From the NCBI RefSeq assembly GCF_002113375.1, contig NZ_NEHO01000024.1, positions 5,471-63,293 of the forward strand: a DNA stretch of 57,823 nt, read 5' to 3'. The position numbers and the translations under genes were made by a program. The notes below the pieces were generated by a model. The model worked only from the letters and a program-made list of their open reading frames with translations, was not told the origin of the DNA and did not search any database. The first letter of the stretch is position 1; the number at the start of each line of letters is the position of its first letter. This stretch comes from Pseudomonas sp. R37(2017) (lineage in GTDB: Bacteria; Pseudomonadota; Gammaproteobacteria; Pseudomonadales; Pseudomonadaceae). Below, piece after piece: positions 1 to 7,677 of the stretch.

Positions 1-311
1 ACCATCGCGAGCTTGCTCGCTCCTACAGGGCACAGATCCACCGTAGGAGCGGGTGCCCGCTTGCGGCATGCTCGCGATGGAAGCACAGGCACCTCGGGGC
101 GTCAGGCAGCCAGTGTCATCGTTGACGACCATCGCGAGCTTGCTCGCTCCTACAGGGCACAGATCCACCGTAGGAGCGGGTGCCCGCTTGCGGCATGCTC
201 GCGATGGAAGCACAGGCACCTCGGGGCGTCAGGCAGCCAGTGTCATCGTTGACGACCATCGCGAGCTTGCTCGCTCCTACAGGACACAGATCCACCGTAG
301 GAGCGAGCATG
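1..311. repeat. Three tandem copies of a 127-bp REP/REPIN unit
   Basis: A unit that starts with ACCATCGCGAGCTTGCTCGC recurs at 1, 128 and 255, a period of 127 bp. Each full unit holds two REP-type imperfect palindromes (GAGCTTGCTC and the variant GGTGCCCGCTTGCGGCATGC) in opposite orientation, so it is a REPIN. The third copy is cut short just before the stop codon of the phosphatase-autotransporter gene on the other strand. The copies are almost identical, which points to recent duplication. Confidence 0.9.
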
Positions 312-315
312 CTCG

Positions 316-2235
316 TCAGAACAGATAACTGGCCTTCAGGCCGCCATTGAAGCCGTGGCTGTCGCCGCCACCGCTGGCGCCGATTTGCGCACCGACGCTC
401 CATGGGCCCAGGTTGGCCATGACATTGAAGCCACCGGTGAACTGGTCACGGTTGTCGAAGGCGGCTTGCTGTTCGATGTCCAGGCCCAGCAAGTGCCCTT
501 CACTGTCGACGTCCTGATCACCCAACACATGCTCGTAGCCCACCTGCACGCCCGGCACCACCTGCCAGGCGCCCAGGGCGACCGGTGCAAACGTTGCGTC
601 GAGGTTGGCCACCGCGCTCTTGCGGGTCTCGTGAATGCCGTCGACGTCCAGGGCCAGTTCGCTGCCTTTCTCCTGGAAACCTGACAGGTTGACGTGGCTG
701 ACCCGCACACCGAGGCTCGGCTCAAGGGTCACGCCGCTCACCGGAACACGGTAACCCAGTGCCAGGGTCGCGCCGGTCAGGTTGCCATGGCTGTCACCCT
801 TGGCCGTGCCCAGACCGCCGCCGAGTTCGCGCTTGCTCTGGTAATCGAGATAACCGGCGCTGGCATTGGCAGCCACGAACAGACCACGCTCCAGGCCATT
901 CGGTGCGAAGCGTGCGCCAACGTTGAAGAACGTCAGGTCGGTATCGGCCTCGCCACCTGCGCCACCGACATTGCCGCTGCTGTAGCCGAAACCGGCATGG
1001 GCGCTGAGCTGTTCGGAAAAGCGCTGGGTCAGGCCAATCATCAAGCCCTGGCTATGCTCGTTGCTGCTGGAAGCCTGAGACGAACCGTCAGTGCCCAGAT
1101 ACCCCGCCAGGGCGGTGCTCCACAGGCGATACTGCCCGGCCTTGAGGTCGATGCCGCTGGTGAAGGGCGCGGCAGCCTGTTCGATCATCGCGCCCTGGCG
1201 CAGCAGATAGCTCGCGGCATCGGCGTGCACCTGACCGCCGACAGTCGACTCGACGCCGCCGAGGCTGCCCGCATCGATGGCCGACTGCAGGTAATAGTTG
1301 TAGGCGCTGTAGGTGCCCGACAGGTTGCTGTTCTGCAGTTGTTGCAACAACTGCGCACCGGCCGCGGCGTTGCCCGCCAGGTCCGCCGCGCCAGGCAAGC
1401 TGTTGTAGTACACCATCTTGCCGCGCAGCACATAGATGGTTTCCTGGGACAGGCCGAGGCCTTCCTTGAGGTAGTTATCCATAGTGCCGTACTGCGTGGT
1501 CACCTCGTCCAGGCCCGCTTGCAGGTAACTGGCATCCACACCGATCAGCGGCCCATAGATGGTCGCCAGGCTCGGTGGCAATGCCGCCAGGGTCGCCTGG
1601 ATACGCGCTGCGGTGTAGTCGTTGGTTGCCAGGTAATTGCTCATGATGGTGGCATCGTCGACCCCGGCGATGCTTTGCAGCACAGCGGCGGTCCAACCCG
1701 TACGGTCTTTACCGGCGGTGCAATGGAACAGCGCGGCGCCATCGGCAGCAGCCAGCTCATTGAACAACCGGTTGAACTCGCTGCGCATCCCTGCATTCCT
1801 GACGAAATCGCGGTTGGTGTCCTGCATCATCGCGATGGCTTCGGCGGCACTGTGAAACGCGATGTTGGTGATGTTCGCGCCAGACGTCGAGCCGCCGATG
1901 ATGTCGATGTTGGTGTAGGTCGCGCCCGTGGGCATGGTGTCGGGCGTGGCGGCGATCTCGGTGGGCGTGCGCAGGTCGTAGACCGTCTTGATGCCCACAC
2001 CATTGAGGGTCGCCAGATCCGCCGCCGACGGTGTCAGCGCATTGGAGCGATAGAACACTCCGCTACGCATAGTGCCGTCATGGGCCGTGGTATAGGCGCT
2101 GGTGAGACCTGCGACATCGCGGAAATTGTCGATGCTCTTCAGGCGTGGCGTGTTGAGGGGAACAGTCTCGGCAGCCTGGGCGGCGGCGATGGACAGGCTC
2201 AAAACAGACAGCGAACACACAAGTCGTTGGAACAC
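316..2235 (-). CDS. Exported tyrosine phosphatase fused to an autotransporter beta-barrel
   Basis: A 639-residue protein with a signal peptide (about residues 1-21, ending AQA). Next comes a tyrosine-phosphatase domain of the Y_phosphatase3 type, with NFRDVAG near 37-43 and the P-loop HCTAGKDRTG at 171-180. Cys172 and Arg178 fit the CX5R catalytic signature. From about residue 370 to the end the sequence has alternating beta-strand character and ends in a Phe, as autotransporter translocator domains do. The inferred role is a phosphatase held at or displayed on the outer membrane. The substrate, which could be phosphotyrosine or a phosphoinositide, cannot be read from sequence. The gene stands alone, with REPs immediately downstream of its stop. 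Confidence 0.85.
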   Translation of the reverse strand: MFQRLVCSLSVLSLSIAAAQAAETVPLNTPRLKSIDNFRDVAGLTSAYTTAHDGTMRSGVFYRSNALTPSAADLATLNGVGIKTVYDLRTPTEIAATPDTMPTGATYTNIDIIGGSTSGANITNIAFHSAAEAIAMMQDTNRDFVRNAGMRSEFNRLFNELAAADGAALFHCTAGKDRTGWTAAVLQSIAGVDDATIMSNYLATNDYTAARIQATLAALPPSLATIYGPLIGVDASYLQAGLDEVTTQYGTMDNYLKEGLGLSQETIYVLRGKMVYYNSLPGAADLAGNAAAGAQLLQQLQNSNLSGTYSAYNYYLQSAIDAGSLGGVESTVGGQVHADAASYLLRQGAMIEQAAAPFTSGIDLKAGQYRLWSTALAGYLGTDGSSQASSSNEHSQGLMIGLTQRFSEQLSAHAGFGYSSGNVGGAGGEADTDLTFFNVGARFAPNGLERGLFVAANASAGYLDYQSKRELGGGLGTAKGDSHGNLTGATLALGYRVPVSGVTLEPSLGVRVSHVNLSGFQEKGSELALDVDGIHETRKSAVANLDATFAPVALGAWQVVPGVQVGYEHVLGDQDVDSEGHLLGLDIEQQAAFDNRDQFTGGFNVMANLGPWSVGAQIGASGGGDSHGFNGGLKASYLF

Positions 2236-2459
2236 AGTTCAGCCTCTTATTGGAATAGCGTTGGGCTGTCCAATATCTACATTCAAATGACGCTGAACAT
2301 GACAAAACGCCTGCGCACGCAAATCACTGCGCGATGTGTCCGGGTGGCTCGTTTTCTGTCCGTGCAATGCCCCTTGCGCGGACAGTTTTGCCGTCGAAAA
2401 CCAATGATATGCAGGCGCAAAGCGTGCCGGGCGATGTCCAACGTTCAAGTTCCAGACGC

Positions 2460-2488
2460 AAAAAACCCACCTTTCAGCGGGTTTTTGG
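2460..2488 (-). terminator. Rho-independent terminator of the Gly-rich protein gene
   Basis: AAAAACCC (2461-2468) pairs with GGGTTTTT (2479-2486) around a 10-nt loop. On the minus strand the stem is followed by a T-run, just after the stop codon at 2521. Confidence 0.75.
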
Positions 2489-2520
2489 CTTTTCTGAAAC
2501 CGCTCGCTACTGCCCCGAAC

Positions 2521-3030
2521 TCAATGGGTTTTCTTCGCACTCGACAGTCCGGCTTTACTCAAGCCTTTGGTGTTGTGATCACCCGGCTTCGAGTCCGAGA
2601 TCGCCCTGGCCTTGGCGGTGCCGCGGGTGTCCTTGGAATGGGCGATGGCTGAGGTCGTGGTCCCGCGACCGTTATCATCATTGCGCTCACTACCGTAATG
2701 GTTGCCGCTCAGGCCATGGTCGCGCACGGATTTGCCGGCATGATCGCTGTCCAGCCCGTTGCCGCGACCGTTGCTGCCGGAGTGACCTGTACCGGCGTGC
2801 CCACCGCCCACACCGCCGCCGTGGCCACCGCCATTACCGCCACCATTTCCACCGCCGTGACCGCCACCATTGCCACCACCACCGCCGCCACCGTTCCCAC
2901 CGCCACCGCCACCGCCGTCCTTCGCGTAGGCAGAACCCATGATCGACAGGCCATCAGGCAGCAAAGGGGCGGCTGCAAGCATCATGGCGCATGACATTAC
3001 AGCAACGAGACTCTTGTTTTTGAAAAGCAT
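2521..3030 (-). CDS. Exported Gly/His/Asn-rich low-complexity protein
   Basis: 169 residues. The signal peptide is about residues 1-36, with a probable cleavage after AYA. A low-complexity stretch of Gly with Asn and His (about 39-95) follows, then a polar Ser/Asp/Lys/Arg-rich tail. There are no catalytic motifs and no Cys after the signal peptide. The composition would suit a periplasmic or secreted disordered protein, possibly metal binding through His, but that is inference. A terminator follows the gene. The next gene, at 3161-3589, is also an exported Gly/Asn/Lys-rich protein in the same orientation. I do not recognise a named family. Confidence 0.75.
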   Translation of the reverse strand: MLFKNKSLVAVMSCAMMLAAAPLLPDGLSIMGSAYAKDGGGGGGGNGGGGGGGNGGGHGGGNGGGNGGGHGGGVGGGHAGTGHSGSNGRGNGLDSDHAGKSVRDHGLSGNHYGSERNDDNGRGTTTSAIAHSKDTRGTAKARAISDSKPGDHNTKGLSKAGLSSAKKTH

Positions 3031-3160
3031 GATCGCTTCCGTAGGAGGTTGATATCGCGTGTTTTATGACGCGATATCTCTCAAACAGTTCAAGCTCGAC
3101 GACAGATGGCTGATAGTCCTTCAATCAGCCAAAGCACAGCGCCATACCGTCCTTCATGCA

Positions 3161-3589
3161 TCAATCGAACGCACCGTCGAGAATTTCATAAACGAGCCCG
3201 GTGGCCAGCGCGACCAGGATCAGATCCGTGCCGACTTGCTGCCACTCGTAACCGTCATAGTGAGGCAACCTGCCGACCAGTCGACCATCCAGCTTTTTGG
3301 CAATGCCCGGTGGCAGTGGCTTGCCTCGGGCAAGGTTCTTTTGAATACCCGGTGGCAAAGCAGGCCCGGGACTCCAGTACCCCGTGCTTGCGCCGATGAT
3401 CTCGAGCACGCTGCTGCGATTGATGCTGGGGCCATTACTCCAGTTCTCGCCGCCGGAATGCTTGTTTTTGTTGCCATGGCTCGCCTTCCCGTTGCCCTGG
3501 CCGTTACCTGGATCGGCCAGCGCAGTCACTGAGCCGCCGACCAGGGCCAAACAGGTGATTGCTGCAATCAATGATCGAGAATTGAACAT
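3161..3589 (-). CDS. CigR/RcnB-like exported protein
   Basis: 142 residues with a signal peptide (about 1-25, TALA/DP). A Gly/Asn/Lys/His-rich linker follows, then paired LPPGIQKNLARGKPLPPGI-type motifs (about 78-98) and a final hydrophobic stretch ILVALATGLVYEIL. The duplicated PPGI-K-L motif is the mark of the CigR/RcnB-like periplasmic family. In Salmonella CigR is an inner-membrane anti-virulence regulator; RcnB is a periplasmic protein for metal balance. In Pseudomonas the role is unknown. The AT-richer sequence upstream (3590-3650) presumably holds the promoter. Confidence 0.75.
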   Translation of the reverse strand: MFNSRSLIAAITCLALVGGSVTALADPGNGQGNGKASHGNKNKHSGGENWSNGPSINRSSVLEIIGASTGYWSPGPALPPGIQKNLARGKPLPPGIAKKLDGRLVGRLPHYDGYEWQQVGTDLILVALATGLVYEILDGAFD

Positions 3590-3892
3590 GAGTCGTTCCT
3601 TCGTGACGGGAATATTCCCTGAAATTTAGACGCTGTTGACGAAGTTGGTTCCATCGAGTCACCGAAGGCCAAACCGTTTGCGCTCATCCGGTCGAAGCAA
3701 TGCTGTGAATCCCCACTTGATACGTCGCAGATACTTTGATGCGTCGCACGGTTTCGCGATTGTTACCTCAACACCGCAGTTGTCACTTCTGCACCGCCAA
3801 CCCGGCCAATAGAGTAGGGCCGTCGGTGTTGCACAGGGTCGTCGACTTGTCGGCCCGCGCCGGCAGCCATCCCATCACGGAAGAGGTGAATC
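3590..3892. other. Intergenic region between divergent genes
   Basis: It separates the minus-strand CigR-like gene from the plus-strand 78-codon gene and must hold both promoters. I see no REP, RNA or convincing operator here. Confidence 0.5.
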
Positions 3893-4129
3893 ATGAGTTT
3901 CGTCAAAGTGGAAAAAAACCAGAGCAGCGCCCCGTCGGAAGCCGACATGAAAAAAGCCATGGTCCAATCGGGCGGCGTACCGGGCGAGGTCACCGGGAAC
4001 AATACCGCCCGCACCCTGACCTACACCGGCCTGGTCAATCACACGGTGTACGAGAACAAGCTGATCGAGATCGCCAGGGGTAGACGCACCAGCTGGAACT
4101 TCGTCTGGGCCGATGCCCAGGCCGCCTGA
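3893..4129 (+). CDS. Small cytoplasmic protein of unknown function (78 aa)
   Basis: The start has a good ribosome-binding site (AGAGGTG about 6 nt before the ATG). The product has no signal peptide and no membrane segment. It starts with a charged segment followed by Thr/Asn/Val-rich probable beta-strands and a Trp near the end. A strong GC hairpin lies 8 nt after the stop. The next gene on the same strand (4321) encodes another unrecognised soluble protein, so the two may belong together, although 190 nt and the hairpin separate them. I do not recognise the family. Confidence 0.7.
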   Translation: MSFVKVEKNQSSAPSEADMKKAMVQSGGVPGEVTGNNTARTLTYTGLVNHTVYENKLIEIARGRRTSWNFVWADAQAA

Positions 4130-4136
4130 GGTCAAC

Positions 4137-4162
4137 GCGGGGCGGCCGATTGGCTGCCCCGC
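4137..4162 (+). terminator. Strong hairpin after the 78-codon gene
   Basis: GCGGGGCGGCC (4137-4147) and GGCTGCCCCGC (4152-4162) form an 11-bp stem with one G-U pair and a GATT loop. No T-run follows, so it may be an attenuating or RNA-protecting hairpin instead of a classic terminator. Confidence 0.55.
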
Positions 4163-4320
4163 CGACTCAGCCCCTGATACAACCCCGATACCCGCTTGTA
4201 ACACCAAGACACTTAGCCCGCCCTGCCCCTCGCCCCTAGAGTGAAGTCGTCAATGGACTGCAACGCCATGCGCCAGCAGCCCATCGATTACCCAACACAC
4301 CACCAAGGAAGAGGGAAACC

Positions 4321-5058
4321 ATGAGCAAATCAATCGCTGTCAGCCAACAGAGCCAGCAGCTTCACAATGATGTGCAAGAAGCCGTCAAGTCGATCATGGG
4401 TGCAACGCAACTGAAGGCGTCGGATTACGGCCGGGTACTGAGGTCGGCGCTGGCGGCTTCGCAAAAAACCGTCACCATCGAAATCGCCCCCGGCGACCTG
4501 ACACTGCTGAAGAAGTCAGGCTACAAGCTGTGCTTTGCCAAGAAGGTGGGTGACGCCGACTACAACGTGGTCTGGCAGTCCTATGACGCTTACCTGAGCA
4601 ACAACGAGTTCAGTTGGACACCGCAGTATCAGCTGTTCGCCTCAAACATTTTCAAGGAAAACGTGCAGGTCAAAGTCTCGACCAACATCGTCAATATCGG
4701 CCTGGGGCAAACCTCGACACTCGATTCAAGCGGCCTGCTGAGCCCGGCGGTAACCGGTGGCCCGGACACTTCGCTGACTTTCGTGAACAACTACGCGCCG
4801 ATTCATCCGGGGGTCAATCAGTTGTCCACCGGCATCGATGGCGAGCAGGTCAGTACGCCGATCTACGTGGCCGTCAACCCGGTCGTCACCGGCAATACCG
4901 TGTTGACGCCAGTGGAAACCATCCTTGTGTGGTTCGAACAGAACGTACAGACCAGCACCATGTTCAGTACCTCACGCTCCAAGGCGATCGAAATCGATCT
5001 GACGTTCGGTAACACCGCAGATCGCCTTTACGAAGGCGGTCAGTGGAAAACCGTGTAA
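4321..5058 (+). CDS. Soluble beta-rich protein of unknown function (245 aa)
   Basis: The ATG follows an AGGAAGAGGGAAACC stretch that supplies the ribosome-binding site. The product has a helical N-terminus (about 1-50) and then a long Thr/Val/Asn/Ser-rich part that looks all-beta. Trp-containing stretches (VVWQSYDAYLSNN, FSWTPQYQLF) and a C-terminal VWFEQ...TSTMF segment stand out. There is no signal peptide or transmembrane segment, so it is probably cytoplasmic or released by another route. It faces a winged-helix regulator gene across a shared terminator. I believe similar uncharacterised proteins occur in bacteria and fungi but cannot name a function. Confidence 0.75.
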   Translation: MSKSIAVSQQSQQLHNDVQEAVKSIMGATQLKASDYGRVLRSALAASQKTVTIEIAPGDLTLLKKSGYKLCFAKKVGDADYNVVWQSYDAYLSNNEFSWTPQYQLFASNIFKENVQVKVSTNIVNIGLGQTSTLDSSGLLSPAVTGGPDTSLTFVNNYAPIHPGVNQLSTGIDGEQVSTPIYVAVNPVVTGNTVLTPVETILVWFEQNVQTSTMFSTSRSKAIEIDLTFGNTADRLYEGGQWKTV

Positions 5059-5068
5059 AGGTCATGCC

Positions 5069-5093
5069 GGGGCAACCTTGCGGTTGCCCCTTT
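5069..5093. terminator. Terminator between convergent genes
   Basis: GGGGCAACC (5069-5077) pairs perfectly with GGTTGCCCC (5082-5090) around TTGC, followed by TTT on the plus strand. It lies between the stops of the 245-aa gene and the facing regulator gene and touches the latter's stop codon. Confidence 0.75.
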
Positions 5094-5896
5094 CACTCCT
5101 CGTTGCCCGCCGTGGCGAAGTAACCCGTCAGCGAGCGACAGATCGACTGCGCCAGGTCCTCCTGGGTGGCGATGCCATAGGGTCGATCGCGGTCGAACTG
5201 CGCCGACCAGCGAATCCGACCCTGCGCCACATCCACCAGGCGCAATGACGCTCGCACCCGAGAAGGCTCGACCCGCACGCTACCCTCCAGGCAATAACTG
5301 TAACGCCCGCCACGCTTGAAATCCGGTACCGGTTCGCTGTTGCGTGCCACCCGCATCAACACATGATTGGTCCTGGTCTGCGCATGTTCGAACGACTCGA
5401 ACAGTCGGCAACTCAACTCCTCACACAGACCCCGGGTAAAGTCATCGCCATCGCGGGTGAGGCAGGCAAACGGCTGGATCTGCACCACAGGATGGCGAAT
5501 GCCCTCGCCCTTGGGCCGCAGCCGCTGATAGGTCAAGCGATAACACCCGGGTGGAATGCTGAAACGCACCGGGTCCCGCTGGCCGTTGCTGGCGTAATGC
5601 GCTGCGAGCTTGCGCCGCAAGCGCCCCACCTGCACCCGCACCACCGGATCGTCCCCCGTGCAATACACGGCCGGGTCACGACGAAACACCGCGATGCCAA
5701 TGGCGTGTTCGGTCAGCGGCGTATTGCAGGCCTGAAGGTCGTGCTCGACCAGAAAGCGCAACAGGCTGCCCATGCGCCTGGACTTGGCAAACAACGGGCT
5801 GGCCAGCAACAACGCCAGCACCCGCTCGATTTCTTCCCGATCGAGCGGCTCGGGAAGTCCCGCCGCAGTCGAATCGGCCATGCTTTTGATCACCAT
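5093..5896 (-). CDS. Winged-helix regulator with C-terminal FlgO/TolB-like segment
   Basis: The chosen ATG at 5896 has GGAGG 7 nt upstream; a longer frame exists but lacks support. The 267-residue product starts with the domain often seen in adenylate-cyclase-like and TPR regulators: SPLFAKSRRMGSLLRFLVEH, then IGIAVFRRDPAVY, DDPVVRVQVGRLRRKL and PPGCYRL. These match the known helix-turn-helix consensus. The rest (from about residue 130) carries a VRASLRLVDVAQGRIRWSAQFDR pattern typical of periplasmic-like TolB/adenylate-cyclase accessory domains, without an effector domain. It is probably a DNA-binding regulator. Targets are unknown; the convergent 245-aa gene is a neighbour but not proven to be a target. 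Confidence 0.75.
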   Translation of the reverse strand: MVIKSMADSTAAGLPEPLDREEIERVLALLLASPLFAKSRRMGSLLRFLVEHDLQACNTPLTEHAIGIAVFRRDPAVYCTGDDPVVRVQVGRLRRKLAAHYASNGQRDPVRFSIPPGCYRLTYQRLRPKGEGIRHPVVQIQPFACLTRDGDDFTRGLCEELSCRLFESFEHAQTRTNHVLMRVARNSEPVPDFKRGGRYSYCLEGSVRVEPSRVRASLRLVDVAQGRIRWSAQFDRDRPYGIATQEDLAQSICRSLTGYFATAGNEE

Positions 5897-6211
5897 CGCC
5901 TGCCTCCGTGCAGGTTGCCGACAGGAATGGATGTCGCGCTCCGTGATTGCCCTTGCAGCGTGAGCGGAAATGGGGCTCGGACCCTGCAACGACAAAGCGT
6001 AGCAGCCGTGTTGATATCGGCAGGCAATTGCAGTGGTAGCAACCCGCCATCCGACGAACGTTAAGTATCGTCTGAAAATTTTGTAGGACTTGTCTTCTTG
6101 CACCTGCCGGGCTGCGAAACGCCCTTGACGCTCTTGAGTTGCATAAAAAAATCCGATGCCCCAATGGGTATCGGATTTTCGGCTACGCGGTTTGCCTGAC
6201 AGGCGCTGTTC
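5897..6211. other. Intergenic region with a minus-strand terminator
   Basis: It holds the regulator promoter region (5897-6140) and the terminator of the Cys-repeat gene at 6144-6179. Nothing else was recognised. Confidence 0.5.
6144..6179 (-). terminator. Terminator of the Cys-repeat protein gene
   Basis: AAAATCCGAT (6147-6156) pairs with ATCGGATTTT (6170-6179). On the minus strand the stem runs into a T-run, downstream of the stop at 6212. Confidence 0.8.
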
Positions 6212-6646
6212 TCAATGCTTCAAGGCTTCACACTGATTTCGCAGATCCTGATTGTCGATCCCACCGCAGCTGCCGCTGCCAGTCTTGGCTTCGCAGTAGC
6301 GGCGCTGGTCTTGATTATCGATGCCCCCACAACTGCCGCTGCCTGTCTCCGCCTCGCACATTCTGCGCAGGTCCTGATTGTCGATACCGCCGCAACTGCC
6401 ATGACCGGTCTTGGCTTCGCAGTAGCGGCGCTGATCCTGATTATCGATCCCCCCGCAACTTCCGCTACCCGTCTCTGCCTCGCACATTCTGCGCAGATCC
6501 TGGTTGTCGATACCGCCGCAGCTGCCACTGCCGGACTTGGCTTCGCAATACCGGCGCTGATCCTGATTGTCTATGGCGCCGCAACTACCCGCAAAGGCAT
6601 GTCCGCCGATGCCAAACATCAACAACATCGCAAGCAATAGTTTCAT
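6212..6646 (-). CDS. Exported protein made of six 20-residue Cys-containing repeats
   Basis: The ATG at 6646 has AGGGAAG about 9 nt upstream and begins a clear signal peptide (MKLLLAML...HAFA, 1-19). The mature protein is six repeats of 20 residues (about 20-139) built on GSCGGIDNQD + RRxCEAxTG. Two forms alternate: QRRYCEAKTG and LRRMCEAETG. Each repeat has two Cys, so twelve in all, suggesting one disulfide per repeat in the periplasm or outside. The alternation shows that a two-repeat (120-bp) block was duplicated. I know no assigned function for this repeat. A terminator follows directly, and the gene seems monocistronic. Confidence 0.8.
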   Translation of the reverse strand: MKLLLAMLLMFGIGGHAFAGSCGAIDNQDQRRYCEAKSGSGSCGGIDNQDLRRMCEAETGSGSCGGIDNQDQRRYCEAKTGHGSCGGIDNQDLRRMCEAETGSGSCGGIDNQDQRRYCEAKTGSGSCGGIDNQDLRNQCEALKH

Positions 6647-6814
6647 CACACACTTCCCTGGGTTTACCGGGAAACAGCCCGGCACTGATGATTGAGCGTC
6701 GCGACACGATATCAAATCGACATCAAGCTTTGAAAAAGTTCCGTTGCGTAACGCTTACCGACCACAGCGATCCGTTCATCCCGACGTCCGAAAATCACGT
6801 AGGAAATCACCCAC

Positions 6815-6949
6815 CGTGGCGAGGGAGCTTGCTCCCGCTGGGTTGCGAAGCAGCCCTGACCCCTTGCAACCCATTTCCTCAGACACATCACCGTGCCCGG
6901 TTTTACGGCGGCAGAGCCGCTGCACGGGAGCGAGCTCCCTCGCCACAGG
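6815..6949. repeat. REPIN of the GTGGCGAGGG type
   Basis: GTGGCGAGGGAGCTTGCTCC (from 6816) and its inverted partner GGGAGCGAGCTCCCTCGCCAC (end 6949, differing slightly) flank about 90 bp of spacer. This is a different REP class from the one at position 1; a relative occurs at 33126-33260. Confidence 0.8.
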
Positions 6950-7107
6950 AGTCGTTCGGCGTCCTACAGGCCGGTTGCAGCAGTCGAAATCGATGCCTAA
7001 TGTGCGCCGGTCGCTGACTTGAGTTGGCGACAGGGTTTCGCAGCCCAACGGAAAAATGCCCTTAGACCGTCAAACAACAATTCTGGCAAACTTCGCCAGC
7101 ATTACGT

Positions 7108-7249
7108 TTTATGGCGGTTGTGCGTGGGAGACCTTCGGGTCTGCCGGGTTTGGGCGGTTATCCGGTCTGCGAACCCGCGTACAACTGCCACCCAATTGTT
7201 TCGCAGCGAAAAGGTGGCGTTTCTATATCTTTCATAGAGAACCATCCAA
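7108..7249 (+). ncRNA. Structured leader RNA (copy A) upstream of a small helical protein gene
   Basis: The 5' arm 7112-7124 pairs with 7178-7190 to close the element (13 bp, with two G-U pairs). Inside, AGACC (7129-7133) and GGTCT (7138-7142) form a hairpin capped by TTCG, a stable UNCG tetraloop. A further stem CGGGTTT/GAACCCG is possible. The same layout occurs at 44586-44661 upstream of a paralogous gene. One pair in the closing stem is T-A here and C-G there, a compensatory change. It could be a riboswitch, a protein-binding leader or a small RNA. Confidence 0.65.
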
Positions 7250-7543
7250 ATGACTATGAACAACCCGCCCCGCCGCTTCACCCCCATGAAACAAATCGCC
7301 ACCAGCTATCCTGTCCTTCTCATCGACAGCGACGCCCCGCTGCGCGAACTCCACAACTGCGCCGCCGAACGCCTCAACGCCGTCCTGCAATACCTCAACC
7401 TCATGGCCTGCACCAGCCTCCCCGACTACGCCGAAAACGACGTCAACACCGTCACCAACATTTCGCGGATTCTGCTGCAGGATGTGCGGGATGTGTTTGG
7501 GGTGATTGAGTTGCGAGGGTTTGAGGTGCCAAAACATCGCTGA
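7250..7543 (+). CDS. Short helical protein, paralogue of the one at 44722 (DUF3077-like)
   Basis: 97 residues, or 95 from the second ATG at 7256. It has no signal peptide and no membrane segment, and seems all-helical. The core LLIDSDAPLRELHNCAAERL aligns with LLIDTQAPLDVL...RIRTV of the 90-residue protein at 44722. Both end in a helix with (V/L)RD and a DVFGVIE/DLMDVIG-type pattern. It resembles the small DUF3077-type proteins abundant in Pseudomonas, but that name is tentative. Function unknown. The gene follows leader RNA copy A and ends with a very strong terminator at 7553. Confidence 0.75.
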   Translation: MTMNNPPRRFTPMKQIATSYPVLLIDSDAPLRELHNCAAERLNAVLQYLNLMACTSLPDYAENDVNTVTNISRILLQDVRDVFGVIELRGFEVPKHR

Positions 7544-7552
7544 TCCGCTTCC

Positions 7553-7590
7553 GACAACAAAAAACCGCGTAACCGCGGTTTTTTGTTGTC
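7553..7590. terminator. Strong bidirectional terminator
   Basis: GACAACAAAAAACCGCG (7553-7569) pairs perfectly with 7574-7590 around TAAC, with T-runs on both strands. Confidence 0.9.
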
Positions 7591-7677
7591 GTGCTCTTGT
7601 GCGCTACTCGCAGCCAAGGCACGTCTCGTACTCGTACGAAGAAATGAAGCTGAGCCGCGTATGCAACACCGATCAAA

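Noticed and set aside
694..2652. A 652-codon plus-strand frame opposite the phosphatase-autotransporter gene
   Set aside because: No start site, no domains, and Gln/Arg/Ala-rich composition typical of an antisense shadow.
7111..7509. A 132-codon frame overlapping leader RNA copy A and the small protein gene
   Set aside because: Its later part is out of frame with the paralogue-supported gene, and changes between copies follow RNA structure. It was not called as a gene.
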